A stretch of DNA of 64,000 nt from positions 34,745 to 98,744 of the forward strand of contig JAMOMK010000086.1 in NCBI GenBank assembly GCA_027067055.1, given 5' to 3'. The position numbers and the translations under genes were made by a program. This DNA comes from Lysobacterales bacterium (GTDB lineage: Bacteria; Pseudomonadota; Gammaproteobacteria; Xanthomonadales; Marinicellaceae). Shown piece by piece: positions 37,283 to 46,557 of this stretch (its first letter is position 1; every line of letters begins with the position of its first letter). The notes below the pieces were generated by a model that did not search any database, was not told the DNA's origin, and saw only the letters and a program-made list of their open reading frames with translations.

Positions 37283-37666
37283 ATGAAAATGCTTAAAGAA
37301 AAAATAATCGAACTCGAATTATCCTTACTTAAACCAGAAATTCGTTCATCAACTCAAGAACTCAATAGACTTTTAGCCGATGATTTTTTAGAAATTCCAA
37401 GCACAGGCACACCCTACAATAAATCGCATGCACTAAACCGTATTCCAAGTGAAGAAATACCAGAGTTTACACTACAAGATTATCAGTTAAGAGTACTAGG
37501 TAAAAACCTCGTCCAATTAATTTACAAAGCATCTATTAAACGACAAAACCAAGATGTAATTGATTACTCACTCCGTAATTCTATTTGGAAACTGATAGAA
37601 GAAAAATGGCAAATGTTGTTTCACCAAGGAACACAGTGCCAGCCTTTTGTTGTTAATAATAATTAA
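37283..37666 (+). CDS. DUF4440/SnoaL-like small protein, 127 aa
   Basis: The protein resembles NTF2-like DUF4440 domains: an N-terminal helix with LEKIIELELSLLKPEIR-like charge pattern (here KEKIIELELSLLKPEIRSS), LNRLLADDFLEIPSTGTPYNKS, a strand LQDYQLRVLGKNLVQLIYKA, and a final SIWKLIEEKWQMLFHQGT typical of the family (xxWxxxxGxWxxxFHQGT). Such proteins are often small-molecule binding or enzymatic, with unknown substrates. Starts at 37265, 37283 and 37289 are possible; the first lies within the likely promoter, so 37283 (leaderless) or 37289 is preferred. It is monocistronic. Confidence 0.75.
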   Translation: MKMLKEKIIELELSLLKPEIRSSTQELNRLLADDFLEIPSTGTPYNKSHALNRIPSEEIPEFTLQDYQLRVLGKNLVQLIYKASIKRQNQDVIDYSLRNSIWKLIEEKWQMLFHQGTQCQPFVVNNN

Positions 37667-37958
37667 CCATTTTAGTACTGATTAATTATCGAGGTGGCTT
37701 AAACACTGCAGATGGGCGAGGTCGCATCTTACAAACTGAGTTATAAATATAATCACGGTTCACTTTGAGATTATTTTACATCTCCTGCCGCTCACCCTTC
37801 GGGTCACTAGACGTGGCAAAACGGTTATCCTGCCGTTTGGTGTCAGTGTCGTTCCTTCTTGCAATGACTGCATATTTATGGTTTTAATTCGATTGTGCTA
37901 TTATCTTCGCTTTGATTTCTCTACAATGAGCGGCATTAACAGGACTGAAGCAATCAAC
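37667..37958. other. Intergenic region with small palindromes and a -10 element
   Basis: No gene is seen in these 292 bases. It contains the stem AAACGG/CCGTTT (37819-37824 and 37833-37838) and other short GC-richer dyads, unlike the AT-rich surroundings, which suggests a degenerate dispersed repeat. An extended -10 (TGC-TATTAT, 37899-37904) sits about 55 bases before the DUF6172 start. Confidence 0.4.
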
Positions 37959-38255
37959 ATGAAAAAAACTTTTAAATTAACCCACGAAAAAATCAAATAC
38001 GCGCGTTTAATTGATGCTGCTAAACACGAAGTCAAAAAGTATCTGCGCCGTGAGAGAAATAAAAAATTACCTGAGGGGGCTGACTTTTTGGATTTTGATT
38101 GCAAATATGGCGCAACTGAAAAAGAAGCTAAAGTCATAGACCTGACTGAAATCAACAAATACATCGATGAAGCCGCCGCACAAAATTTAACGTCCTTTTA
38201 TTTAGAAATTCTAGCCAAGTCAGGTGTTCGTCCCAAGAAAAAAGAAAACTCGTAA
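37959..38255 (+). CDS. DUF6172 family protein, 98 aa
   Basis: This is a small conserved cytoplasmic protein of unknown function. KKTFKLTHEKIKYARLIDA, KHEVKKYLRRERNKKLPEG, FLDFDCKYG and YLEILAKSGVRPKKK match my memory of DUF6172, found widely in proteobacteria. The ATG at 37959 is preferred over an upstream in-frame ATG at 37878, because a promoter -10 (37899-37904) lies between them and family members start at MKKTF. It converges with the yehS-like gene, with 5 bases between the stops. Confidence 0.8.
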   Translation: MKKTFKLTHEKIKYARLIDAAKHEVKKYLRRERNKKLPEGADFLDFDCKYGATEKEAKVIDLTEINKYIDEAAAQNLTSFYLEILAKSGVRPKKKENS

Positions 38256-38260
38256 ATCAG

Positions 38261-38878
38261 TTACCAACTAAACTTAGTTGGTTTCTTGCTTGTTGTTTTA
38301 TCTCTTTTATCTACTGACTTTTTTGTAGATATTGTTAGTGTCCCTTCCAGCTTCTTTGGTGCTGCTTGCTTTGATTCAACCTTCTTGATTTGTGGTTTAG
38401 TTGACTCTGTTGGCGTTGTGTATTTAAGTTGTAAACCTTTTAAAAACTTCCGCAAAATTTGATCTTTGCATACGCGGTAATGGCGGTGAGTTTTCTTACG
38501 GAAAAAAGCACTAAGCTCACTGCTACTGATATTATATTTTGCCAAACTTAATAGCTCCAATACATCATCTGATTTTAAATTAAAGGCTATTTTTAGTTTC
38601 AAAAATATAAGGTTATTATTCAATCTAGTTGGTGCTTGTACTTTTGGACTATTTGAGTCTTCTTTTTCCCCGCGTTTTTCAATGATTAATCCATCTAAAA
38701 ATGCCGTTAAATCTTTATCACTGCACTCAGTAAAATTTTCACTACCCTCTTTTTTCAACCACGATACCACACGAGGTAATGGCACTTGATAATTGACCAA
38801 GGATAAAACCTTAATGATTTTGGTGTCTTTGATGTTTAGTATATAACGTAAGCGGCGTAAAATATCGTTGTTTGTCAT
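38261..38878 (-). CDS. DUF1456 family protein (YehS-like) with basic tail
   Basis: The protein consists of two DUF1456 repeats: TNNDILRRLRYILNIKDTKI (about residues 2-70) and LNNNLIFLKLKIAFNLKSDD (about 88-150), each with a VLSL or LLSL core and a Phe/Leu-rich end (TAFLDGLI and RKFLKGLQ). Function is unknown for YehS. After about residue 158 there is a Lys/Ser/Thr-rich low-complexity tail, as in E. coli YehS. It is a single gene converging on the DUF6172 gene. Confidence 0.85.
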   Translation of the reverse strand: MTNNDILRRLRYILNIKDTKIIKVLSLVNYQVPLPRVVSWLKKEGSENFTECSDKDLTAFLDGLIIEKRGEKEDSNSPKVQAPTRLNNNLIFLKLKIAFNLKSDDVLELLSLAKYNISSSELSAFFRKKTHRHYRVCKDQILRKFLKGLQLKYTTPTESTKPQIKKVESKQAAPKKLEGTLTISTKKSVDKRDKTTSKKPTKFSW

Positions 38879-38950
38879 GTTTTTTTGAACTCATTAGTTG
38901 ATATAATTTAGAATAAAAAGCGTTTATTGGTGCTGTGAATGCTAGTGTAC

Positions 38951-39754
38951 TTAATCTGGAACCTTAAAATTTTTGCGTCCTAGTAAATTAATGCCACATT
39001 CTAAGTTTTCTATCCAATTAAGGAACTGATTAATCATTTTTTTCCCTTTAAATACCTTTCCATGTTGAGGAACAATCATTTGTACATCGAGAGTCCTTAT
39101 CATATTTACCCACAATTCGCATACTTTCCCTGAACCCATATAGCGTTCATGAAACCATTGCATAAGTGGCAGATGTGCTGCAAAATCCTTAACAAGCATC
39201 GAGCCCTTAATCTCCCCAATTGAGGCTCCCATATCACCTGAAAACAAAATTTTACTTACAGGGTCGTAAGCTTGCAAATTACCAACCGAATGTAGAAAAT
39301 GAGCAGGTAAAAATATAATTTCATTTTTACCAAAAGGCATCCTCTGTCCAGAATCTGGCAATTCAATCACTCTAGCCTTGCTACTGGCTCCATGTTCTCC
39401 CATAAAGGAGGAAATTAAGTGCGGTAAAAACCTACCCCACAATGTAGATATAATCACCTGACAATTAGTGTTCATCAACCACCTGTCAATTGAAGAAATA
39501 ATATCAGGGTCTTGGTGAGAAGCAAAAATATAATCCAAGTCTCTAGTGCTGGCATTGGTAAATTGGTTCACCGCATTAGTTAGTGGTATATAGGTTAAAT
39601 CACCGCCTGGGTCTATCAACATAGACTGTCCGTTATCAATTATCATAAATTGATTGGCCTGCACTCCATGACCAGCCACTAGATCATAAAATAAAACACA
39701 ACTGTGATTCTCGTCTTTATAAAGTGTAATTGGTTTTGGGGTTTTGATTATCAT
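38951..39754 (-). CDS. Metallo-beta-lactamase-fold protein, ODP/FprA-like
   Basis: The fold is that of flavodiiron-type (oxygen-binding di-iron) metallo-beta-lactamase proteins without the flavodoxin domain. FMIIDNGQSMLIDPGG is the first strand pair. The metal-binding motif reads ASHQDPDI, in which the classical HxExDH has Asp for Glu and Ile for the last His. Later ligands are in LPAHFLHSVGN, LFSGDMGAS and VPQHGKVFKG. At 267 aa it is a single-domain protein. Roles suggested for relatives include O2 or NO reduction or sensing, but no redox partner is encoded alongside, so the activity is uncertain. Confidence 0.75.
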   Translation of the reverse strand: MIIKTPKPITLYKDENHSCVLFYDLVAGHGVQANQFMIIDNGQSMLIDPGGDLTYIPLTNAVNQFTNASTRDLDYIFASHQDPDIISSIDRWLMNTNCQVIISTLWGRFLPHLISSFMGEHGASSKARVIELPDSGQRMPFGKNEIIFLPAHFLHSVGNLQAYDPVSKILFSGDMGASIGEIKGSMLVKDFAAHLPLMQWFHERYMGSGKVCELWVNMIRTLDVQMIVPQHGKVFKGKKMINQFLNWIENLECGINLLGRKNFKVPD

Positions 39755-39935
39755 TTATACACCTTAACATTCCCATTAATAAATTGAAATTATTTTTGCA
39801 ACTTATTGAATATATTCATTAAAGTTACGATAACAAAAACTATAAAGCTTACCAGACAAGTTGTTCTGAAATTAAAAACCTATGAAAGCCGTAGTTTTTT
39901 TCTATTTATCAGGGGTTCATTAGATAATCTAATGC

Positions 39936-39941
39936 TAAAAT
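39936..39941 (+). promoter_or_regulatory. Extended -10 element upstream of polA
   Basis: TGC-TAAAAT (TAAAAT at 39936-39941) lies 27 bases before the polA ATG. It is directly preceded by a near-palindrome ATTAGATAATCTAAT (39919-39933) that could be an operator. Confidence 0.4.
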
Positions 39942-39968
39942 AATCACACTTTTAATACAACAGCACTC

Positions 39969-42713
39969 ATGTCTAAAAAAACTTTATATCTCGTCGATGG
40001 CTCAGCCTATTTATATCGCGCTTATTTTGTACCTGCTTTACAACGGTTGTCGAATGACAAGGGCGAATCTACGGGCATGATTTATGGCGTGATTAATATG
40101 ATTAATCGTATGCTGAATGAATATAAGCCCGAGCATATGGCAGTGGTTTTTGATGCTCCGGGTAAGACCTTTCGCCATGACATGTATGACCAATATAAAG
40201 CCACACGCCCGCCGATGCCTGATGATTTACGTTCGCAAATTCAACCAACTAAAGACATTATAAAAGCACTTGGCATTCCTTTAATCGAGATTAAAGGAGT
40301 AGAGGCCGATGATGTCATGGGTACACTTGGAGTGATGGCATCTAAAGCGGGTTTTAACACTGTTATCTCTACGGGTGATAAAGACTTGGCGCAATTGGTT
40401 AATGACGAAGTGATGCTAATCGATACCATGCGTAATACCACTTTAGATATTGATGGCGTTATTGAAAAATTTGGTGTTAAGCCTGAACAAATTATCGACT
40501 ACTTAACTTTAATTGGCGATAAATCAGACAATATCCCTGGTGTTAACAAGGTCGGTCCAAAAACAGCGGTTAAATGGTTGGCAGAACACCAAACCTTAGA
40601 AAATATCATTGTAAATGCTGAAAACGTCAAAGGCAAAGTCGGCGAATATCTGCGCGAAGCCATCGACCAAGGCATCACTACTTTATCTAAGCAATTAGTC
40701 ACCATTGATACCGAGCTAGAGTTAGATTGTGAAGTCGATAAACTCGTTATTGAAAGTGAAAATGTTGATGAACTTAACCGTTTATCACAAGAGTGTAGTA
40801 TCAAGTCTTTACAGCGCAGTACTCAAGGTGATTTATTCAGCAATGCAACAACAACCGCAACAAAGTCTGCCGAAGTTAACAAAGTAAAAGTAGAAAAAAT
40901 TTACGACTGTATTCAAGATTTAGACACCTTAAAAACCTGGTTAAAAGACATCGAGAAAGCAGGGGTTGTTGCCTTTGATTTAGAAACCTCATCACTTAAT
41001 TCTATGCAAGCCGAAATCATCGGCATGTCATTTGCTTATGAAGCAGATAAAGCTGCCTATGTACCGATTGGTCACACAGAAGAGAGTTTAATAGATGAAA
41101 ACAAGCTAATCGATAGCCAGCTTAATTTACAAGAAGTGCTTGATTTAGTCATTCCAGTAATCAGCAATCCTGAGGTTGAATTAATCGGACAGCATTTCAA
41201 ATACGACATGAATGTCTTATCCAGTTACGGTATTGAAATCACCAACAGACACGATACATTGATGGAATCCTACGTGTTAGACACCAATGGTCGTCATGAC
41301 ATGGACACGTTGGCAATGAAATATTTAGGCGAACAAACCACCAAATACGAAGAAATCTGCGGCAAAGGAGCCAAGCAAATTCCTTTTGCTCGTGTGGATA
41401 TAGAAAAAGCCACACACTATGCGGCTGAAGATGCCGATATTACTTTGAAATTGCATTTGACACTTAAAGATGAATTGCAAAAATTTGAAGGGCAGCAAAA
41501 AGTTTACGATGAAATAGAAATGCCCTTGGTTAATATCCTCGCCAAAATTGAACAAACAGGCGTGTTAGTCGACAGTCAAAAGCTTAGAGAGCAAAGCAAT
41601 GAATTAGGTGCAAAGATTGAAGGCTTAAAACAACAAGCTTACGAATTAGTTGGACGCGAGTTTAATCTCAACTCTCCTAAACAGCTGCAAGAAATCCTGT
41701 TTGAAGAACAGGGCATTCCTGTGATCAAAAAAACCCCAACAGGCAAGCCCTCAACATCAGAAGATGTTTTACAAGAATTAGCGCAAGAACACGAATTGCC
41801 CAAAGTCATTATAGAAAACCGAAGTTTAAGTAAATTAAAATCAACGTACACCGACAAATTGCCATTAGAAATTAATCCAAAAACGGGACGAATTCACACC
41901 TCCTACCACCAAGCAGTGACCACAACAGGTCGATTATCTTCTTCCAACCCAAACCTGCAAAACATCCCCATTCGTACCGCCGAAGGACGCAAAATTCGCC
42001 AAGCCTTTATTGCCGAAAAAGGCTTCAAAGTTATGGCAGCAGATTATTCACAAATCGAATTACGCATCATGGCACATTTATCTCAAGACGAAAACTTACT
42101 GGATTCGTTCGCCAAAAACCAAGATGTGCACAGCCGAACTGCCTCACAAGTATTTGAAGTAGAAATTGACGAAGTTACCAGCGACCAACGCCGAGCTGCC
42201 AAAGCAATAAACTTTGGTCTAATGTACGGTATGAGTGCCTTTGGACTAGCCAAGCAATTAAATGTATCGCGCAAAAAAGCCGCCGATTACATGAGTCGCT
42301 ACTTTGAACAATACCCAAAAGTTGCCGACTTTATGAAAACCATCAAAACAGAGGCCAAAGAAAATGCCTATGTGGACACACTTTTCGGGCGACGTTTATA
42401 CTTCCCCGAAATCAAAAACCGCAACGGCCGTATCCGAGCCGGAGCCGAGCGCGCCGCCATCAACGCCCCCATGCAAGGCACCGCTGCCGACATCATCAAA
42501 AAAGCCATGCTCAGTGTCTATGCAGAAATTAAAAACAATGCAGACATTCGTATGATTATGCAAGTTCACGATGAACTAGTTTTCGAAGTCCGCGAAGAAA
42601 AGCAGAAAGAGTTAACGGCTTTGGTAAAAGACTTAATGGAAAATGCAGTTAAACTAGATATTCCATTAAAAGTCGATACAGGCATAGGTGATAATTGGGA
42701 TGAAGCACATTAA
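39969..42713 (+). CDS. polA: DNA polymerase I
   Basis: PolA processes Okazaki fragments and fills repair gaps. The order is a 5'-3' exonuclease (residues about 1-290: LYLVDGSAYLYRAYF, EADDVMGTLG, STGDKDLAQLV, GDKSDNIPGV), a 3'-5' exonuclease (about 310-500) and the polymerase (about 520-914). The proofreading acidic residues are kept (FDLETSSLN and YAAEDADITLKLH), so this enzyme should proofread. The polymerase motifs are AADYSQIELRIMAHLS (A), RRAAKAINFGLMYGMSAFGL (B) and MQVHDELVFEV (C). At 914 aa it is full length. A strong hairpin follows the stop. Confidence 0.97.
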   Translation: MSKKTLYLVDGSAYLYRAYFVPALQRLSNDKGESTGMIYGVINMINRMLNEYKPEHMAVVFDAPGKTFRHDMYDQYKATRPPMPDDLRSQIQPTKDIIKALGIPLIEIKGVEADDVMGTLGVMASKAGFNTVISTGDKDLAQLVNDEVMLIDTMRNTTLDIDGVIEKFGVKPEQIIDYLTLIGDKSDNIPGVNKVGPKTAVKWLAEHQTLENIIVNAENVKGKVGEYLREAIDQGITTLSKQLVTIDTELELDCEVDKLVIESENVDELNRLSQECSIKSLQRSTQGDLFSNATTTATKSAEVNKVKVEKIYDCIQDLDTLKTWLKDIEKAGVVAFDLETSSLNSMQAEIIGMSFAYEADKAAYVPIGHTEESLIDENKLIDSQLNLQEVLDLVIPVISNPEVELIGQHFKYDMNVLSSYGIEITNRHDTLMESYVLDTNGRHDMDTLAMKYLGEQTTKYEEICGKGAKQIPFARVDIEKATHYAAEDADITLKLHLTLKDELQKFEGQQKVYDEIEMPLVNILAKIEQTGVLVDSQKLREQSNELGAKIEGLKQQAYELVGREFNLNSPKQLQEILFEEQGIPVIKKTPTGKPSTSEDVLQELAQEHELPKVIIENRSLSKLKSTYTDKLPLEINPKTGRIHTSYHQAVTTTGRLSSSNPNLQNIPIRTAEGRKIRQAFIAEKGFKVMAADYSQIELRIMAHLSQDENLLDSFAKNQDVHSRTASQVFEVEIDEVTSDQRRAAKAINFGLMYGMSAFGLAKQLNVSRKKAADYMSRYFEQYPKVADFMKTIKTEAKENAYVDTLFGRRLYFPEIKNRNGRIRAGAERAAINAPMQGTAADIIKKAMLSVYAEIKNNADIRMIMQVHDELVFEVREEKQKELTALVKDLMENAVKLDIPLKVDTGIGDNWDEAH

Positions 42714-42732
42714 ATAGTTTACCAAAACTACT

Positions 42733-42762
42733 CCGTCATACCTGCGAAGGCAGGTATGGCGG
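42733..42762. terminator. Bidirectional terminator between polA and nosL
   Basis: CCGTCATACCTGC (42733-42745) pairs with GCAGGTATGGCGG (42750-42762), a 13-bp stem with one G-T pair and a GAAG loop, followed by GGTTTTGTTATTTTTT. The CCTGC-GAAG-GCAGG core is typical of dispersed palindromes used as terminators. Confidence 0.85.
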
Positions 42763-42767
42763 TTTTG

Positions 42768-43331
42768 TTATTTTTTACTTCCACACTTCATTGAGCCACC
42801 ACATTTCATGCGGTCGTTGGGGTCCATGTTGGTTGTGTCGCCCATTGAGTGGAGGTATTCGTCGGTGACTTCGGCTACTGAGTTGACTAGCTCACCACCA
42901 TTGGCTTTGATGAATTCTTCGGCGATTTTTTTATCGGAGAAGGGAATAGTTTCAGGCATGCCCATGCCGCCTTTTTTGCGGGATTTGATGACGAATACGG
43001 CTTTGTCTAGTTCCACCCAGATATCTTTGACGTTACGGTAGTCTGGATTTTTTGCCATATCGTGGGCGTAAATGACGGCTATGTTGTCGGCTTCTTCGGG
43101 TGTGCGGGTGAAGGTGATGGCATCTCGCACATCGACAAACCAGATGGGTTTGCTTTTGTCATCTAGCCACAGTTGCGCTTTTGGCCCTGCATGGTCTGCA
43201 ACTATCATTTGCATGTAATAGCCGACATCATCGGGTGTTAGAGCAATAGGTTTGGGTTTTTCTTTGGGTGTGTCATCGCCTCCGCATGAAGCAAGTATGA
43301 TGATGGAGAACAATAGGGTTAACTTTTTCAT
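42768..43331 (-). CDS. nosL: NosL, copper chaperone lipoprotein of N2O reductase assembly
   Basis: NosL is an outer-membrane or periplasmic lipoprotein that binds Cu(I) and delivers it to NosZ, working with NosDFY. The lipobox is LASC (Cys16). YYMQMIVADHAGPKAQLWL with its methionines, VRDAITFTRTPEEA and MGMPETIPFSDKKIAEEFI match the family. The C-terminus has an added MKCGGSMKCG motif that may bind copper. The ATG at 43331 overlaps the nosY stop by 4 bases; a longer frame to 43385 is inside nosY and rejected. It is the last gene of the nos cluster. Confidence 0.92.
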   Translation of the reverse strand: MKKLTLLFSIIILASCGGDDTPKEKPKPIALTPDDVGYYMQMIVADHAGPKAQLWLDDKSKPIWFVDVRDAITFTRTPEEADNIAVIYAHDMAKNPDYRNVKDIWVELDKAVFVIKSRKKGGMGMPETIPFSDKKIAEEFIKANGGELVNSVAEVTDEYLHSMGDTTNMDPNDRMKCGGSMKCGSKK

Positions 43332-44149
43332 AATTTCACTCTTTTGAATAAAAACAAGGCTAAAAATAAGGGAACAATCAACCATGCTAACATGGATAAG
43401 CTCAACAACCCGAAAGATAAAGTGTTGACCTCGCCGATGGCTTGCATGGCGGAGAATTGGTTGACTTGTTCAGTGGATAAGCTCATCAATCTAAAAATAT
43501 CCACCGGATTAGCCATCAATAAACCATTAACTTGCGAGGCGTTGAGGCCTTTGCCTGTTTCGCTAACCAATAAACCAAGCAAAGCTAAATCAAATAACAT
43601 GACGAATACCAACCATAAACCAATGGCAATACCAGCGGCACTGCTGCGTTGTTTGACCAAGACACTGACAATATAGCCGATGCCGATAAAGACGCCACCA
43701 AGTAATATTGAGCTGTAAATCAGCCGTCCAAAAGAAAGTATACTGTCTTTTGAGAGTTCGGATGAAACCAGTATCGGTATCACGGCAATGATATAACCAA
43801 TAAAGATAGCGATAATAACGGCAATCCAATGACCTAAAAATTTACCCATCAACCATTCAAACCGGGTGATTGGGAAGGATAGTTCTAACATTAGTCGTCC
43901 CTGCTCTTTTTCACCCACGACCGAATCGTAGCTAATAAACAAGGCAATAAGTGGTACTAAAAAGATGGATAGACTAGATAAACTCGCCACTTGTACCGTG
44001 AGTCTATCGACTTTTACCGCGCCTGTTGTACTGCTGCCAATGCTGACTAAGGTTAGGCCCAATGCTGCCAAAATAATTATCATGGCAATCAAATAACGGT
44101 TGCTTAGAGAGTTGCGAAGTTCACGGCTGAGAATGGTAAAAATATTCAT
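43328..44149 (-). CDS. nosY: NosY, ABC transporter permease of NosZ maturation
   Basis: NosY is the membrane subunit of the NosDFY complex that passes copper or sulfur for the CuZ centre of NosZ. The 273-residue protein has six hydrophobic helices and begins with MNIFTILSRELRNSLSNRYL, the amphipathic elbow of ABC-2 type permeases. SYDSVVGEKEQGRLMLELSFPITR is the coupling-type loop common to NosY. It overlaps nosF by 4 bases and nosL by 4 bases. Confidence 0.93.
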   Translation of the reverse strand: MNIFTILSRELRNSLSNRYLIAMIIILAALGLTLVSIGSSTTGAVKVDRLTVQVASLSSLSIFLVPLIALFISYDSVVGEKEQGRLMLELSFPITRFEWLMGKFLGHWIAVIIAIFIGYIIAVIPILVSSELSKDSILSFGRLIYSSILLGGVFIGIGYIVSVLVKQRSSAAGIAIGLWLVFVMLFDLALLGLLVSETGKGLNASQVNGLLMANPVDIFRLMSLSTEQVNQFSAMQAIGEVNTLSFGLLSLSMLAWLIVPLFLALFLFKRVKL

Positions 44150-45054
44150 GTGTGCTCCTCATTTTTCAATAACTCGTGGTAAATGGTTTCTAAACTGGCA
44201 TCCAATAAGCGTAAATCTGTTACGCAAGAATTAGCGCTGATGTAGGCCAGTGCGGGAAGTTTGTTGCTGTAGTCAACCGTTATATGGGTGACATGTTCAT
44301 CGTAATCCAGTTTGCCAAATTCTTTTAAGCCATTGTAAAAAGAAACAGAAGCATTGGTGGTTTGAATTTCTATCATCACGGGTAATTTAAGTGAATCTCG
44401 GTATTGGGCAATACTGCAATCCATCAAAACACCGCCCTCATTGAGTAAAATAATATGGTCTATATACGACTCAATATCATTTAATGCATGAGATGAAAAC
44501 ATCACCGTGTTGCCTGCTTTGGCATGAGCTTGTAAGGAGCGGTAGAGAATTTGACGACTATCGGGGTCAAGTCCTGAGGCTGGTTCATCCAGTATCAACA
44601 CTTTGGGGTTGCCTAACATGGCTTGAGCTAAACCAAGACGTTGTTTCATGCCTTTGGAATAAGCACCAATCTTTTTGTGTTGGGCAAAGGCAATATTGGT
44701 GAGTTCCATCTTGTCTTGAATGTCTTTAGCGCTTGCACCTTTGAGCTTGGCGACGTATTGCATTAGTTGCAAGCCTATGTTGTTGGGTTGAAAATTAATG
44801 CTTTCTGGTACAAATCCAATTTGTTTCTTTATCTTTTTTTCGTGTTTGCCTATTGGATTAAACTGGCATAATTCTACACTTCCTGCATTGGGTTTTATCA
44901 TGCCTAGGAGTAGTTTAATCAGAGTAGTTTTGCCAGCACCATTGTGTCCAATCAAGGCACAACACATGCCAGGTTCAACATTAAAGCTAACATCGTGCAA
45001 AATTGGCGCAGTACCATAACTAAAATTTATATTTTTGTAGCGTATGTTTGTCAT
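44146..45054 (-). CDS. nosF: NosF, ABC transporter ATPase of NosZ maturation
   Basis: NosF powers the NosDFY complex. The Walker A motif is GHNGAGKTTLIKLL, the ABC signature YSKGMKQRLGLAQ, Walker B VLILDEPASGLDP and the H-loop FSSHALND. At 302 aa it is a standard single-domain ATPase with a C-terminal extension. It overlaps nosD by 4 bases and nosY by 4 bases, so the three are coupled. Confidence 0.94.
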   Translation of the reverse strand: MTNIRYKNINFSYGTAPILHDVSFNVEPGMCCALIGHNGAGKTTLIKLLLGMIKPNAGSVELCQFNPIGKHEKKIKKQIGFVPESINFQPNNIGLQLMQYVAKLKGASAKDIQDKMELTNIAFAQHKKIGAYSKGMKQRLGLAQAMLGNPKVLILDEPASGLDPDSRQILYRSLQAHAKAGNTVMFSSHALNDIESYIDHIILLNEGGVLMDCSIAQYRDSLKLPVMIEIQTTNASVSFYNGLKEFGKLDYDEHVTHITVDYSNKLPALAYISANSCVTDLRLLDASLETIYHELLKNEEHT

Positions 45055-46349
45055 TTTCTAAAATCTTCGGGTTGTTTTGACAGCACTTTAGCATAATCAA
45101 TGGGAAACAAGGGCTTTAATAACGGGTATGAATCTTGTGCACCGCCTGGTAACAGTGCCGGAAAATAAGATTGTGACCACTTAAGTATTTGTATTGCTGG
45201 TGAATTAAGCAAAACCTTGGTGTTGCTGTTGCGCCACAATATTTGATCGGTGATTGAATTAGGGCGATAAACCGCATCGGCAATGCCATCGGTATTTAAA
45301 TCAAAGGCGGCATGGTCACTCCAATAATTGCCTTTTTTATTCGTTGACCACTCTAAATATTTGGTGCCAACGTATTTAACTTGGGTATGGTTTTGGATAA
45401 AGCTATTGCCACTAAAATGGTTGTCTTGCGAACCTGCTGTGTAATGTACTCCAATGTCGCATTGTTCAAAATGGTTGTCATTCATGGTATTGTAATTGGA
45501 GTTATATAACATTAATCCTTTTTTGCAGGGTCCCAATACAATATTGTTAGTTAATGTTGATTTGTTCATAAAGTTACTGAACACGCCACGTTCAATGTCA
45601 TTAATCGATATATTATTTTCAACGGTCAATCCATCGGAAAACATCAAGGCATAGCCAATTTTATTTTTAACCGAATAATTATTACTGATTTTACTATCCC
45701 GAGTGTACATATAATGAATGCTATAACGCAAGTTGTCAAAGTAGTTGTAAGTAAATTCGTTATTGCGGCTAGTGGTAGTAAATATTCCATCACGCCCATA
45801 GCTAATGTGGTTGTGGGTAACAATTGATCCGGGCGAATTCCACACTTGTACGCCGTTACCACGGTCATTAATACGGTGAAATTTTTGCCCAATAATGCGG
45901 TTGCCTTCGACTAAAGAGTCGATGCTCCCCCATAAATAAACGCCAATTAGGTTATCTTCGATATGATTATTTTTAATAACGACATTTTTGCTATTTTTAT
46001 TGACAAAGATGCCACTGTTTTGAACCGACAAATCCAAACCAGAATGGTAAATAGAAATATTTTCGATAATGACATTATCGACCATAATTTTTATGGTGTT
46101 ATCATCGCGATTACCGATGATTTTGGCTTGGTGTGTGCCTGTTAACTGGATTGATTTTTCAATAATGAGGTTGCCATTGTAGTCTCCATCTTGCAATCGA
46201 ATAACATCACCATTTTCTGCATTGGTAATAATTTCTTGTAAATTATCATCTGGATTGACATCAATCTGTTTGGCACAGGCAAGCGATCCTATTAGTGAAA
46301 TAAATAATAGAGTCGTTGTAATGAATTTTTTTGAAATGCTCTGTTTCAT
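45051..46349 (-). CDS. nosD: NosD, periplasmic right-handed beta-helix protein
   Basis: NosD is the periplasmic subunit of NosDFY and interacts with NosZ and NosL. A signal peptide (ISKKFITTTLLFISLIGSLACA) is followed by repeated parallel-beta-helix rungs, each with Asn-rich turns (NSGIFVNKNSKNVVIKNNHI, LVEGNRIIG, SNNYSVKNKIGYALMFSDG and others), typical of the CASH/NosD fold. The ATG at 46349 (MKQSISKK) is chosen. An ATG ten codons upstream at 46379 lies inside the mobile element copy at 46365-46523, so it is unlikely to be original. A promoter of its own or read-through is needed, since the element separates it from nosZ. Confidence 0.92.
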   Translation of the reverse strand: MKQSISKKFITTTLLFISLIGSLACAKQIDVNPDDNLQEIITNAENGDVIRLQDGDYNGNLIIEKSIQLTGTHQAKIIGNRDDNTIKIMVDNVIIENISIYHSGLDLSVQNSGIFVNKNSKNVVIKNNHIEDNLIGVYLWGSIDSLVEGNRIIGQKFHRINDRGNGVQVWNSPGSIVTHNHISYGRDGIFTTTSRNNEFTYNYFDNLRYSIHYMYTRDSKISNNYSVKNKIGYALMFSDGLTVENNISINDIERGVFSNFMNKSTLTNNIVLGPCKKGLMLYNSNYNTMNDNHFEQCDIGVHYTAGSQDNHFSGNSFIQNHTQVKYVGTKYLEWSTNKKGNYWSDHAAFDLNTDGIADAVYRPNSITDQILWRNSNTKVLLNSPAIQILKWSQSYFPALLPGGAQDSYPLLKPLFPIDYAKVLSKQPEDFRK

Positions 46350-46364
46350 AAATTGAGTAGGAAA

Positions 46365-46523
46365 GAGATCTTTACACAACCCGTGGAACGAGTTAAAAAG
46401 TTGTAAAAACCCCCACTCTGCGTTAAAAAATTCACAAATAGCGAGCTATTTGACTCGTTTTTTGCCTTGATTGGAGCTTTTTTCATTCTTTTTTCCACCG
46501 TCCCAGAGTTATGCAAAGGTCTC
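46365..46523. mobile_element. MITE-like element copy 1, between nosZ and nosD
   Basis: This 159-base noncoding element has imperfect terminal inverted repeats of about 24 bases beginning GAGAtCTTTaCA on the left and ending TGCAAAGGTCTC on the right. Its reverse-complement partner lies at 50867-51025, also 159 bases; by hand alignment I count about 14 differences (roughly 91 percent identity). The ends resemble IS5-family (IS1106-type) termini as I recall them. No transposase is present, so it could only move with help in trans. No clear target duplication flanks this copy. Confidence 0.8.
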
Positions 46524-46526
46524 TCA

Positions 46527-46557
46527 AATAAGAGGCGTCACAAAGATACCTCTTATT
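46527..46557. terminator. Hairpin just after nosZ
   Basis: AATAAGAGG (46527-46535) pairs with CCTCTTATT (46549-46557), 28 bases past the nosZ stop on the minus strand and next to the mobile element. It lacks a strong T-tract, so termination is possible but may be partial. Confidence 0.5.

Noticed and set aside
43332..43385. Extended N-terminus of nosL
   Set aside because: It lies within nosY and would push the lipobox away from the N-terminus.
46350..46379. Longer nosD start at 46379
   Set aside because: The extra codons come from inside the mobile element copy; the ATG at 46349 directly precedes a normal signal peptide.
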